A stretch of DNA of 7,768 nt. Source: FEN-1219 sp036274615 (GTDB lineage Bacteria; Pseudomonadota; Gammaproteobacteria; Steroidobacterales; Rariloculaceae). Location of the stretch: positions 1-7,768 of the forward strand of contig DASUFK010000390.1 in assembly GCA_036274615.1 (NCBI GenBank), read 5' to 3'. Shown here in pieces: positions 1-6,945 of this stretch (the first letter of the stretch is position 1; every line of letters begins with the position of its first letter). Under the pieces are notes generated by a model. It was given only the letters and a program-made list of their open reading frames with translations, was not told the origin of the DNA and did no database searches. The position numbers and the translations under genes were made by a program.

Positions 1-1
1 C

Positions 2-1051
2 GGCCCGCGCGCCGGGCCCGAGGGCGCGGTGGAGCGCTACGGCGCCGACGACGCGTTCCCGATCACGGACCTGGACGACATCCTGCCGGGCCTGCTCGAG
101 CGCACCGATCGCGTGTACTACTCGATCGGCCTGGCGCCGGAGTTCGACCAGCGGCTGCTCGGATTCATCCAGACGCTCAACGCCAATCGCCAGCGCGGCC
201 ACGCGCCGAGCGAGATCGTGGCGCTCGATCACCTGCTGCACGAGATGCGGCTCTTCAAGTCGCGCGCCGAGAGCGCCGTGATGCGCGAGGCCGCGCGAAT
301 CGCCGTGCAAGCGCACAGCCGCGCGATGCGCGCGTGCCGTCCCGGCATGGTCGAGTACGAGCTCGAGGCCGAGTTCCTGCACGAGTTCCGCCGGCACGGC
401 GCGGACTGCTCGTATCCGCCGATCGTGGCGGCGGGCGCCAACGCGTGCGTGCTGCACTACCGCGCGAACAACGCGGAGCTCGCGGACGGCGAGCTCGTGC
501 TCATCGACGCGGGCTGCGAGCTCGCGATGTACGCGTCGGACGTCACGCGCACGTTCCCGGTGAACGGCGAGTTCAGCGAGCCGCAGCGCGAGCTCTACGA
601 GGTGTGCCTCGAGGCGAATCGCAAGGCGACCGCGGCGGCGAAGGTGGGCAACCACTGGAACGATCCGCACGACGCGGCCGTCGTGACGATCACGAAGGGG
701 CTCAGGGAGCTCGGCTTGCTGAAGGGCAAAGTCCCGGCGCTGATCAAGTCGCAGGAATACCGGCAGTTCTTCATGCACCGCACCGGTCATTGGCTCGGCA
801 TCGACGTGCACGACGTCGGCGACTACAAGCTCGGCGAGCAATGGCGGCTGCTCGAGCCCGGCATGGTGATGACGGTGGAGCCGGGCATCTACGTGTCGCC
901 GGCGGCCAAGAACGTGGCGAAGCGCTGGCGCGGCATCGGTATCCGCATCGAGGACGACGTGCTCGTCACGCGCGACGGCCCCGACGTGCTCACTCTCGGC
1001 GTGCCCACGTCGGTGGACGAGATCGAAAGCCACATGAGCGCGCGTTCGTGA
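2..1051 (+). CDS. pepP: Xaa-Pro aminopeptidase (M24B), 5'-partial
   Basis: This is a cytoplasmic metalloenzyme that removes an N-terminal residue preceding proline from peptides. The frame is open from base 2, so the true start lies before the window and most of the N-terminal domain is missing; the GTG at 29 is internal. Counting from that GTG as residue 1, the dinuclear metal ligands of the pita-bread fold are all present: D160 (LIDAGCE), D171 (SDVTRTFPV), H254 (GHWLGIDVHD), E284 (TVEPGIY) and E308 (RIEDD). The accessory histidines H143 (VLHYR), H250 and H261 and arginine R306 are also present. Spacing and motifs match E. coli PepP (D260, D271, H354, E383, E406) almost residue for residue. 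The TGA stop at 1049-1051 overlaps the GTG start of ubiH. This neighbour order is the standard gammaproteobacterial one. The identification is very secure; the enzyme should be active if its upstream part is intact. Confidence 0.96.
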   Translation, partial: GPRAGPEGAVERYGADDAFPITDLDDILPGLLERTDRVYYSIGLAPEFDQRLLGFIQTLNANRQRGHAPSEIVALDHLLHEMRLFKSRAESAVMREAARIAVQAHSRAMRACRPGMVEYELEAEFLHEFRRHGADCSYPPIVAAGANACVLHYRANNAELADGELVLIDAGCELAMYASDVTRTFPVNGEFSEPQRELYEVCLEANRKATAAAKVGNHWNDPHDAAVVTITKGLRELGLLKGKVPALIKSQEYRQFFMHRTGHWLGIDVHDVGDYKLGEQWRLLEPGMVMTVEPGIYVSPAAKNVAKRWRGIGIRIEDDVLVTRDGPDVLTLGVPTSVDEIESHMSARS

Positions 1052-2373
1052 CCGGCGACGCCGCGGGCGCTACCTGCGACGTGCTGATCGTCGGCGGCGG
1101 CGCCGTCGGCTCCGCGCTCGCGTGCGCGCTCGCCGAGCTGCCGCTCGACGTGGTGCTCGTGGAGGCCAACGAGGTGCGCGCGCTCGAGCAGCCGAGCTTC
1201 GATCAGCGCGTCACCGCGCTCGCGAACGGCTCGCAGCAGATTCTCGCGGGTCTGGGGCTCTGGCCGGCGCTCAAGGGCTACACGGAGCCGATCCGCTCGA
1301 TCCACGTATCGGAGCGCGGCCGGTTCGGCGCTGCGCGCATCGAAGCGGCCGAGGAGGGCGTCAACGCACTCGGCTACACCATCGAGAACCAGACGCTCGG
1401 CCGCGTGCTCTGGGAGCGGCTCGCGCACGCGCCGCGGTTTCGCTGCGTGGCGCCCGCGAAGGTGACGGCGCTCGCGATGGACGAGCACGGCGCCGCCGCC
1501 ACCGTCGAGCCGCGCGACGGCGCGCCCTACGCCGTGCGCGCCGGGCTCGTCGTGGCCGCCGACGGCGCGCGCTCGGCGCTCCGTCAGGCGCTCGGCGTGG
1601 GCGTCGACGAGCACGACTACGAGCAATGCGCCGTGATTTTCAACATCGGCGTGGAAGCGCCGCTCGCGGGCCGCGCGTTCGAGCGTTTCACGAAGCGCGG
1701 GCCGATCGCGATGCTGCCGCTCACCGGCGGCCGCGCGGCCGTGATCTGGACGCTGCCCGCGGCCGACGCGCGCGGCGTCGCCGAGCTGCCCGACGAGCGC
1801 TTCCGCGACGAGCTGCAGACCGCGTTCGGCTACCGTCTCGGCCGCATCACGCGGGTCGGCGCGCGGCACCTGCACGCGCTCGCGCGCATCGCCGCCGACG
1901 AGCAGCGTCGCGGCCGCACGGTCTTCATCGGCGACGCGGCGATGCGCCTGCACCCGGTCGCCGGCCAGGGCTTCAACCTCGCGCTGCGCGACGTCGCCAC
2001 GCTCGCCGAAGTGATCGCCGACCGCCTCGCCGAAGACGGTGCCGCCGAAGACGGTGTCAGACACCAAGGGTGTCAGACACCGGTGGTGTCAGACACCACG
2101 GGTGCCAGACAGCCAGCGCGTGCGGACATCGGGGCGGAGGACGTGCTCGAGCGGTATCGCGAATGGCGCGCCGCGGATCAGCGCCGCGTGCTGCGCTTCA
2201 CCCACGGTCTCGTGAGCCTGTTCGGCGAGCAAGGGCCGGCGCTCGGCATCGGCCGCGGGCTCGGCCTCATGGCGTTCGACCTCGTGCCCGGCGCGAAGCG
2301 CGCGCTGTCGCGCCAGACGATGGGCCGCGCCGGACGGCTGCCGCGACTCGCGCGCGGCCTGCGGCTCGTCTAA
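1048..2373 (+). CDS. ubiH: 2-octaprenyl-6-methoxyphenol hydroxylase with repeat insertion
   Basis: This FAD-dependent monooxygenase hydroxylates the ring of a ubiquinone precursor, probably as part of the Ubi complex. The GTG at 1048 is chosen as start because it overlaps the pepP stop and sits just before the FAD-binding strand; no clear Shine-Dalgarno precedes it, so coupling to pepP translation is likely. Features in order are the dinucleotide motif GGGAVG (residues 16-21), the UbiH-specific stretches FDQRVTALANGSQQIL and GYTIENQTLGRVLW, the DG motif DGARS (172-176), the GD motif (295-296) and GQGFN (306-310). The protein is 441 residues, against about 390 for E. coli UbiH. Much of the excess is at about residues 331-357, where a short duplication and a four-unit palindromic repeat array (2053-2116) are translated in frame. 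The insert falls in the variable loop between the GD-motif helix and the C-terminal helices, so it need not destroy activity. The C-terminal part resumes normally (VLERYREWRAADQRR). Confidence 0.95.
   Translation: MTGDAAGATCDVLIVGGGAVGSALACALAELPLDVVLVEANEVRALEQPSFDQRVTALANGSQQILAGLGLWPALKGYTEPIRSIHVSERGRFGAARIEAAEEGVNALGYTIENQTLGRVLWERLAHAPRFRCVAPAKVTALAMDEHGAAATVEPRDGAPYAVRAGLVVAADGARSALRQALGVGVDEHDYEQCAVIFNIGVEAPLAGRAFERFTKRGPIAMLPLTGGRAAVIWTLPAADARGVAELPDERFRDELQTAFGYRLGRITRVGARHLHALARIAADEQRRGRTVFIGDAAMRLHPVAGQGFNLALRDVATLAEVIADRLAEDGAAEDGVRHQGCQTPVVSDTTGARQPARADIGAEDVLERYREWRAADQRRVLRFTHGLVSLFGEQGPALGIGRGLGLMAFDLVPGAKRALSRQTMGRAGRLPRLARGLRLV
2029..2058 (+). repeat. 15-base tandem duplication in ubiH
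   Basis: The 12-mer GCCGAAGACGGT occurs at 2029-2040 and again at 2044-2055. The repeated unit is 15 bases and its last codon differs in one base (gcc versus gtc). It encodes AEDGA followed by AEDGV. The second copy runs directly into the first unit of the palindromic array, sharing GGT. The length is a multiple of three and keeps the frame. Confidence 0.8.
2053..2116 (+). repeat. Four-unit palindromic repeat array inside ubiH
   Basis: Units start at 2053, 2069, 2085 and 2101, a strict 16-base period. Each of the first three is the perfect odd palindrome GGTGTCAGACACC plus a 3-base spacer (AAG, GGT, ACG). The fourth is degenerate (GGTGCCAGACAGC, two changes) with spacer CAG. Because 16 is not a multiple of three, successive units are translated in shifting phases as GVRH, GCQTP, VSDT and GARQ, all without a stop. 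The array holds 24 A/T bases in 64, so it is AT-richer than its surroundings. No other copy was seen in the window. The motif resembles dispersed REP-like palindromes that I recall from many proteobacterial genomes; that link is from memory. Alternatives are a cluster of dimeric regulator sites or a locally expanded repeat. Confidence 0.9.
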
Positions 2374-2377
2374 GGAG
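2371..2377 (+). promoter_or_regulatory. Ribosome binding site fused to ubiH stop
   Basis: The string TAAGGAG contains the ubiH stop (2371-2373) and a near-perfect Shine-Dalgarno core, AAGGAG. Five bases separate it from the GTG at 2383, which decides the start of the ubiI-like gene and suggests that terminating ribosomes re-initiate there. Confidence 0.85.
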
Positions 2378-2382
2378 CGCGC

Positions 2383-3624
2383 GTGGCGCGGCAACGCACA
2401 CCCACGGTTCTCGTCGCGGGCGCGGGCACGGTCGGCTTGGCCGTCGCGGCGCTGCTCGCCACGGGCCGCTGCGCCGACCGGCTGCGCGTGCAAGTGCTCG
2501 AAGCGCGGCCGCTGCCGCGCTGGCGCCCCGAGGATACCGACCTGCGCGTGTACGCACTGTCGCGCGCGTCGCAGCGGCTGCTCGACGCGCTCGGCGTGTG
2601 GCAGCGCGTGGCGGCGGCGCGCGCGAGCCCGTACCGGCGGATGCGCGTGTGGGAAGGCGCCGATCCTTCCGGTCCGGCCTCGGTCGAGTTCGACTGCGCC
2701 GACATCGCCGAGCCCGACCTCGGGCACATCGTCGAGGACAACTTGCTGCGCACGGTGCTCGCGGACGTGGTGACCGCGGCGCCGAACGCCGAGCTCGCGA
2801 TCGGCGGAAGCATCACGGCGCTCGACGTGGGCCGCCGCGGCGTCACCGCGCGGCTCGGGAACGGCGGCACGGCGCAAGGTGCGCTCGTGGTGGCCGCCGA
2901 CGGCAGCGCTTCGGCGCTGCGCGCGCTGCTCGACCTGCCCGTGGCGGCGCGCAGCTACGACCAGACCGCGATCGTCACGCACGTGGCGAGCGCGTTGCCG
3001 CACCGCGAGACGGCGTGGCAGCGGTTCCTCTCCGGCGGTCCGCTCGCGTTCCTGCCGCTCGCCGACGGCCGCAGCTCCGTGGTGTGGTCGCTGCCCGCCG
3101 CGCGCGCCGCCGAGCTGCTCGCGGCGTCCGACTCCGACTTCCTCGCGGCGCTCCAAGACGCGAGCGCCGGCGTTCTCGGCGCGCTCGAGCACGGCGCGCC
3201 TCGCGCGGGCTTTCCTCTGCAGGCGCTCCATGCATTGCGCTACTGCACGGCGCGGGCCGCTCTCGTCGGAGACGCCGCGCACACCATCCACCCGCTCGCG
3301 GGCCAGGGCATGAACCTGGGATTACTCGACGCCGCCGCCCTCGCGACCACGATCGAGGACGCCGTGCTCGCCGGCGAGGACCCCGGCGATCGCAAAGTCC
3401 TGCGCCGCTACGAGCGCGAGCGCAAGGGCGATAACTTGCAGATGCTCGTGGCGCTCGACGCGCTGCAACGGCTGTTCGGGCTGCCGGCCTGGGCCGCACC
3501 GATCCGTTCGGCCGGGCTCGGGGCCGTGAACTCCTCGGCCGCCGCCAAGCGGCTCTTCATGGAACGTGCGCTCCGCCTGAACGCCGGGAGCAAAAACCGG
3601 CTAGGATGGTCACACGCCACGTAG
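2383..3624 (+). CDS. ubiI: UbiI/UbiF-type ubiquinone biosynthesis FAD hydroxylase
   Basis: This is a second FAD-dependent aromatic hydroxylase of the UbiH/UbiF/VisC/COQ6 family, paralogous to its upstream neighbour and acting on another position of the ubiquinone ring. The GTG start is set by the strong ribosome binding site overlapping the ubiH stop. Landmarks are GAGTVG (residues 13-18), LRVYALSRASQRLL, the family signature LGHIVEDN, the DG motif at D173, VVWSLP, the GD motif GDAAHTIHPLAGQGMN (296-311) and the C-terminal RRYERERKGDN. At 413 residues it is of normal length. The gene position directly after ubiH matches ubiI (visC) of other gammaproteobacteria, so the symbol rests mainly on synteny. 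The sequence alone would also allow a UbiF-like or broad-specificity enzyme. Hydroxylase family membership is very secure; regiospecificity is not. No catalytic motif is damaged. Confidence 0.93.
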   Translation: MARQRTPTVLVAGAGTVGLAVAALLATGRCADRLRVQVLEARPLPRWRPEDTDLRVYALSRASQRLLDALGVWQRVAAARASPYRRMRVWEGADPSGPASVEFDCADIAEPDLGHIVEDNLLRTVLADVVTAAPNAELAIGGSITALDVGRRGVTARLGNGGTAQGALVVAADGSASALRALLDLPVAARSYDQTAIVTHVASALPHRETAWQRFLSGGPLAFLPLADGRSSVVWSLPAARAAELLAASDSDFLAALQDASAGVLGALEHGAPRAGFPLQALHALRYCTARAALVGDAAHTIHPLAGQGMNLGLLDAAALATTIEDAVLAGEDPGDRKVLRRYERERKGDNLQMLVALDALQRLFGLPAWAAPIRSAGLGAVNSSAAAKRLFMERALRLNAGSKNRLGWSHAT

Positions 3625-3639
3625 CAACGGCTGCGTTGC
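3624..3639 (+). other. Short hairpin between ubiI and the protease gene
   Basis: GCAACG (3624-3629) and CGTTGC (3634-3639) form a perfect 6-base stem with a GCTG loop. The hairpin begins at the last base of the ubiI TAG. No T-run follows, so it is not an intrinsic terminator. It ends 20 bases before the preferred protease start and could affect mRNA stability or translation, or bind a regulator. It may also be chance in GC-rich DNA. Confidence 0.35.
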
Positions 3640-3659
3640 GAATCATGGAATCGGGTGCC

Positions 3660-6467
3660 ATGCGACATATCAGAGACGGGGTTCTCCGCGGCGTAGCTCT
3701 ATGTGCGGCGCTCGCGGCCATGCCGGCCGGCGCGCAGGAGCAAGTGTGGACTCGCACGCTCGACCACATCGCGTCGGGCGTGGTGTCCATCCAGATCGAC
3801 AGCACGCGCTCGTTCGACACCGAGCGCAACTCCTCGAGCCAGGCCACCGGCTTCGTGGTGGACGCGCAGCGCGGCATCATCCTCACCAACCGCCACGTCG
3901 TCACGCCCGGCCCCGTGCGAGCGCAGGCCGTTTTCCGTAATCAAGAAGAGGTGGACCTGATCCCGGTGTACCGCGATCCGGTCCACGACTTCGGCTTCTT
4001 CAAATACGACCCGAGCCAGCTCAAGTTCATCAAGCCCACCGAGCTCAAGCTCGCGCCCGAAGGCGCCACCATCGGCCGCGACATCCGCGTGGTCGGCAAC
4101 GACGCCGGCGAGCAGCTGTCGTTCCTCGCGGGCACCATCGCGCGGCTCGACCGCCAGGCGCCGAACTACGGCCGGGGTAACTACAACGACTTCAACACCT
4201 TCTATCTACAGGCCGCGTCCGGCACGTCGGGCGGCTCGTCGGGCTCGCCGGTGGTGGACATCGAAGGCCAGGTGGTGGCGCTCAACGCCGGGGCGAACAG
4301 CCAGTCCGCCACCAGCTTCTTCCTGCCGCTCGACCGTGTGCAGGTGGCGCTCGCCGACGTCCAGAAGGGCGTGCCCGTGCCGCGCGGCACGCTCGAGACC
4401 GAGTTCGTGCACAAGCCGTTCGCGGAGCTGCGCCGGCTCGGCCTCACGCGCGAGACCGAGGCGCGCGTGCGCGCCAAGTTCCCGAACCAGACCGGCATGC
4501 TGGTGGTGGAGCAGGTGATTCCCGGATCCTCGGCCGCCGCTCAGCTCGAGCCGGGCGACATCCTCGTGGAGATCGGCGGCCAGCTCATCGCCGAGTTCGT
4601 GCCGATGGCGGCGGCGCTCGACGCCACGGTGGGCAAGAGCATCGACGTGACCGTCGAGCGCGGCGGCATGCGCGTGTCGCACGCGCTGCCGGTGGGCGAC
4701 CTGCATGCGATCACGCCGGCCGAGTACATCGAGTACGGCGACGGTGTCTTCCACAAGCTGTCCTATCAGCTCGCGCGCCACTTCTATCGGCCCGTGGAGG
4801 GCGTGTACGTCGCGAACCCCGGCTACGTGTTCGGCAAGGCCGCGATTCCCCGCGGCAGCATCGTTACCGGCATCGGCACCGAGTCGATCGACGACCTGGA
4901 CGATCTCGAGCGCGTGCTCGAGAAACTGCCGGACCAGGCGCAGGCCACCGTGCGCTTCGTGAGCTTCGACGACCCGCAGAGCGAGCGGCAGCGCATCATC
5001 AAGAACGACCGCCGCTGGTTCCCCGCGGAGCGCTGCCATCGCGACGACGTGAAGGGCGTGTGGCCGTGCACGGACCTGAAGCCGAGCCCGCCGGCCGAGC
5101 CCGAGCAGCCGAGCGAGGGCACCACCTTCCCGCGGCAGAACGAGAAGCACGTGCAGGCGATCTCGCCGTCGCTCGTGCTCGTGAACTTCGACATGCCGTA
5201 CACCGTGTCGGGCGTGGCCGACCGCTATTACTACGGCACGGGTCTCGTCGCCGACGCCGAGCGCGGCTGGGTGATCGTCGACCGCAATACCGTGCCCGTA
5301 GGCATGGGCGACGTGCGGCTCACCTTCGCGGGCTCGCTCGAGGTACCGGGCCGCGTGGAGTACATCCACCCGCTGCACAACCTGGCCGTGGTGTCGTACG
5401 ACCCCAAGCTCATCGGCAACACGCCGGTGAAGAGCGCCACCTTTCTGCCGAAGAACGTGGTGCCGGGGCAGGGCGTGGCCGTGGTGGGCCTCGGCCCGGA
5501 CTTCAAGATGCTGTCGCAGTCGAGCGAGGTGGCGAACGTCGCTGCCGCGCAGTTCCCGCTGTCGCGCACCTTGCGGTTCCGCGAGACCAACATGGACGTG
5601 GTCACCCTCGTGAACGGCCCCACCGATTTCGACGGCACGATCGTGGACCTCCAGGGGCGCGTGCTCGGCATGTGGGCGAGCTTCGCCTATCAAACCGGCC
5701 GCGACCTCACGCAAGTGAACTTGGGCATCCAGTCCGACGTGATCGTGGACATGCTCGAGCACATGCGCGCCAAGGAGATGCTGCGCTCGATCGAAGTGGA
5801 GTGGCAGGGACTGCCGCTCGCGACGGCGCGCAAAGTAGACCTGCCCGACAACTGGGTGCAGCGCTACGAGGCGCACAACCCCGACCGGCGGGAGGTGCTC
5901 ACCGTGGCCACCACCGTCGCGGGCTCGCCGGCCGCGGACTTCTTCAAGTCGGGCGACATCCTGCTCAGCATCGACGGCCAGCTCGCGAACACCTTCCGCG
6001 AGGTCGAGCGCGGCGTGCAGAAGCCGAGCGTGAACGTCACCGTGCTGCGCAACGGCAAGGAAGTGAGCGGCAGCGTTAACACCGTGGCGCTCGACGGCCT
6101 CGGCATCGAGCACGTGGTGTCGTGGGGCGGCGCGCTGCTGCAGCCGCCGCATCGCGAGCTCGCGGTGCAGCGCGGCATCGGCAGCGGCGGCGTGTACGTG
6201 TCGTACTTCAACTTCGGCTCGCCGGCGAGCCGCTCGGGATTGTTCGCCGGCCGGAGAATCGTGGCCGTGGACGGCAAGCCCACGCCCGACATCGACTCGT
6301 TCATCCGCGTGGCGAGCACGATCCAGGGTCAGGCGTTCGTGCGGCTCAACACGATGACCTTCAACGACGTGCCCGAAGTGATCACGCTCGAGCTCGACCC
6401 CGAGTACTGGCCGAGCTACGAGCTGCGGCGCGAGGGCTACGACTGGCGCCGGTACGAGCTGAACTGA
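3660..6467 (+). CDS. Secreted tandem HtrA-like protease, Nma111/Ynm3-type
   Basis: This is a predicted periplasmic serine protease of 935 residues. The ATG at 3660 is preferred because it directly begins a signal peptide (RHIR, hydrophobic core, cleavage after AGA at residue 25); in-frame ATGs at 3606 and 3645 would bury it. Domain order: active trypsin-like half, about 27-240, with H79 (TNRHVV), D110 (VHDFGFF) and S194 (GTSGGSSGSPVVD); PDZ1 about 275-345, followed by VGDLHAITP; PDZ2-like about 364-455; a Pro/Glu-rich linker about 472-497; a second protease-like half about 498-716 whose triad positions are N543, N574 and F657; PDZ3 about 746-816; PDZ4 about 843-918. E. coli DegP is about half this length. 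Fungal Nma111 and plant Deg7 are known to have such a duplicated layout, and the motifs VVGNDAGE, YNDFNT and LMTF/NTMTFNDVP resemble Nma111 as I remember it. Its substrates are unknown; protein quality control is inferred. C459 and C470 are the only cysteines in the mature protein. Confidence 0.93.
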   Translation: MRHIRDGVLRGVALCAALAAMPAGAQEQVWTRTLDHIASGVVSIQIDSTRSFDTERNSSSQATGFVVDAQRGIILTNRHVVTPGPVRAQAVFRNQEEVDLIPVYRDPVHDFGFFKYDPSQLKFIKPTELKLAPEGATIGRDIRVVGNDAGEQLSFLAGTIARLDRQAPNYGRGNYNDFNTFYLQAASGTSGGSSGSPVVDIEGQVVALNAGANSQSATSFFLPLDRVQVALADVQKGVPVPRGTLETEFVHKPFAELRRLGLTRETEARVRAKFPNQTGMLVVEQVIPGSSAAAQLEPGDILVEIGGQLIAEFVPMAAALDATVGKSIDVTVERGGMRVSHALPVGDLHAITPAEYIEYGDGVFHKLSYQLARHFYRPVEGVYVANPGYVFGKAAIPRGSIVTGIGTESIDDLDDLERVLEKLPDQAQATVRFVSFDDPQSERQRIIKNDRRWFPAERCHRDDVKGVWPCTDLKPSPPAEPEQPSEGTTFPRQNEKHVQAISPSLVLVNFDMPYTVSGVADRYYYGTGLVADAERGWVIVDRNTVPVGMGDVRLTFAGSLEVPGRVEYIHPLHNLAVVSYDPKLIGNTPVKSATFLPKNVVPGQGVAVVGLGPDFKMLSQSSEVANVAAAQFPLSRTLRFRETNMDVVTLVNGPTDFDGTIVDLQGRVLGMWASFAYQTGRDLTQVNLGIQSDVIVDMLEHMRAKEMLRSIEVEWQGLPLATARKVDLPDNWVQRYEAHNPDRREVLTVATTVAGSPAADFFKSGDILLSIDGQLANTFREVERGVQKPSVNVTVLRNGKEVSGSVNTVALDGLGIEHVVSWGGALLQPPHRELAVQRGIGSGGVYVSYFNFGSPASRSGLFAGRRIVAVDGKPTPDIDSFIRVASTIQGQAFVRLNTMTFNDVPEVITLELDPEYWPSYELRREGYDWRRYELN

Positions 6468-6506
6468 GGCCGCCGAGCCACGCTGGCGAGCGCGGGGGGC
6501 GCACGC

Positions 6507-6929
6507 ATGAGAACGATCACGATGTCCGGCATCGCAACGCGCTTCTTGTTCGCGTTCGCGCTGATCTGCTTCACCTGGAATCCCACGCGTTACAACTACA
6601 TCGAGTGGGCATACGCGCGCGTGGAGAGCAGGAGCCTGTTGCCGCTCGTCGCGTTCGTGGGCGTGGTGCTCTTGATCGGCTGGGTGTTCTACCTGCGCTC
6701 GACGGCGCGCTCGCTCGGCGTGTGGGGCATCGTGCTCGCGCTCGGCCTCGCGGCCACCGTGTTCTGGGCGCTCATCAAGTACGTCGTGGACATGTCCACG
6801 CACACCCAGGTGATCCAGTGGGTCGTGCTCGCGCTCCTCGCGGCCGTGCTCACGGCCGGCATGTCCTGGTCGCACCTGCGGCGCGGCTGGGCGGGCCAGG
6901 CCGACGTCGACGACGTCGACAACCGCTGA
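6507..6929 (+). CDS. Small four-helix inner-membrane protein, DUF6524-like
   Basis: This 140-residue protein has four hydrophobic segments at about residues 9-24, 44-63, 70-90 and 101-119. Between helices 1 and 2 lies the short loop TWNPTRYNYIEW, after helix 2 the loop YLRSTARSLG, and at the end a basic turn (SHLRRGW) followed by an acidic tail (GQADVDDVD). The positive-inside rule puts the LRST and LRRG loops and both ends in the cytoplasm. These landmarks match the small membrane family DUF6524 as I recall it; no function is known to me. A run of six G (6494-6499) seven bases before the ATG at 6507 could serve as ribosome binding site; a second ATG at 6522 is possible. The gene follows the protease stop by 39 bases with no visible terminator, so co-transcription is plausible. 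The coding call is strong because the hydropathy pattern is coherent throughout; the family name is moderately sure. Confidence 0.85.
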   Translation: MRTITMSGIATRFLFAFALICFTWNPTRYNYIEWAYARVESRSLLPLVAFVGVVLLIGWVFYLRSTARSLGVWGIVLALGLAATVFWALIKYVVDMSTHTQVIQWVVLALLAAVLTAGMSWSHLRRGWAGQADVDDVDNR

Positions 6930-6945
6930 CCCCGCGAGCCGCGCG

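Noticed and set aside
889..2067. A 392-codon minus-strand open frame over the end of pepP and most of ubiH
   Set aside because: It is an antisense shadow of pepP/ubiH with no recognisable motif; its ATG lies within the repeat array by chance.
2053..2116. Reading the array as a CRISPR or an intrinsic terminator
   Set aside because: Spacers are only 3 bases, there is no T-run, and the array lies inside an intact coding frame.
2041..2120. A frameshift or pseudogene in ubiH at the array
   Set aside because: The frame is the same before and after the array, and conserved C-terminal UbiH features resume in phase to a normal stop.
1122..3434. A 770-codon + strand open frame across ubiH and the ubiI-like gene
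   Set aside because: The translation is almost wholly Arg/Ala, as expected for an off-frame reading of GC-rich DNA, and it collides with two clear hydroxylase genes.
3583..3601. Inverted repeat GCCGG / CCGGC at the end of ubiI as terminator
   Set aside because: The stem is only 5 bases with a 9-base loop, no T-run follows, and it lies within coding sequence.
3696..3707. Lipoprotein signal (VALC) in the protease leader
   Set aside because: Leucine directly before the cysteine does not fit the lipobox, and a good AGA cleavage site follows.
6905..6920. GTCGAC inverted repeat (GTCGACGACGTCGAC) as a regulator site
   Set aside because: It encodes the acidic tail DVDDVD of the membrane protein with ordinary codons and is explained by that repeat of residues.
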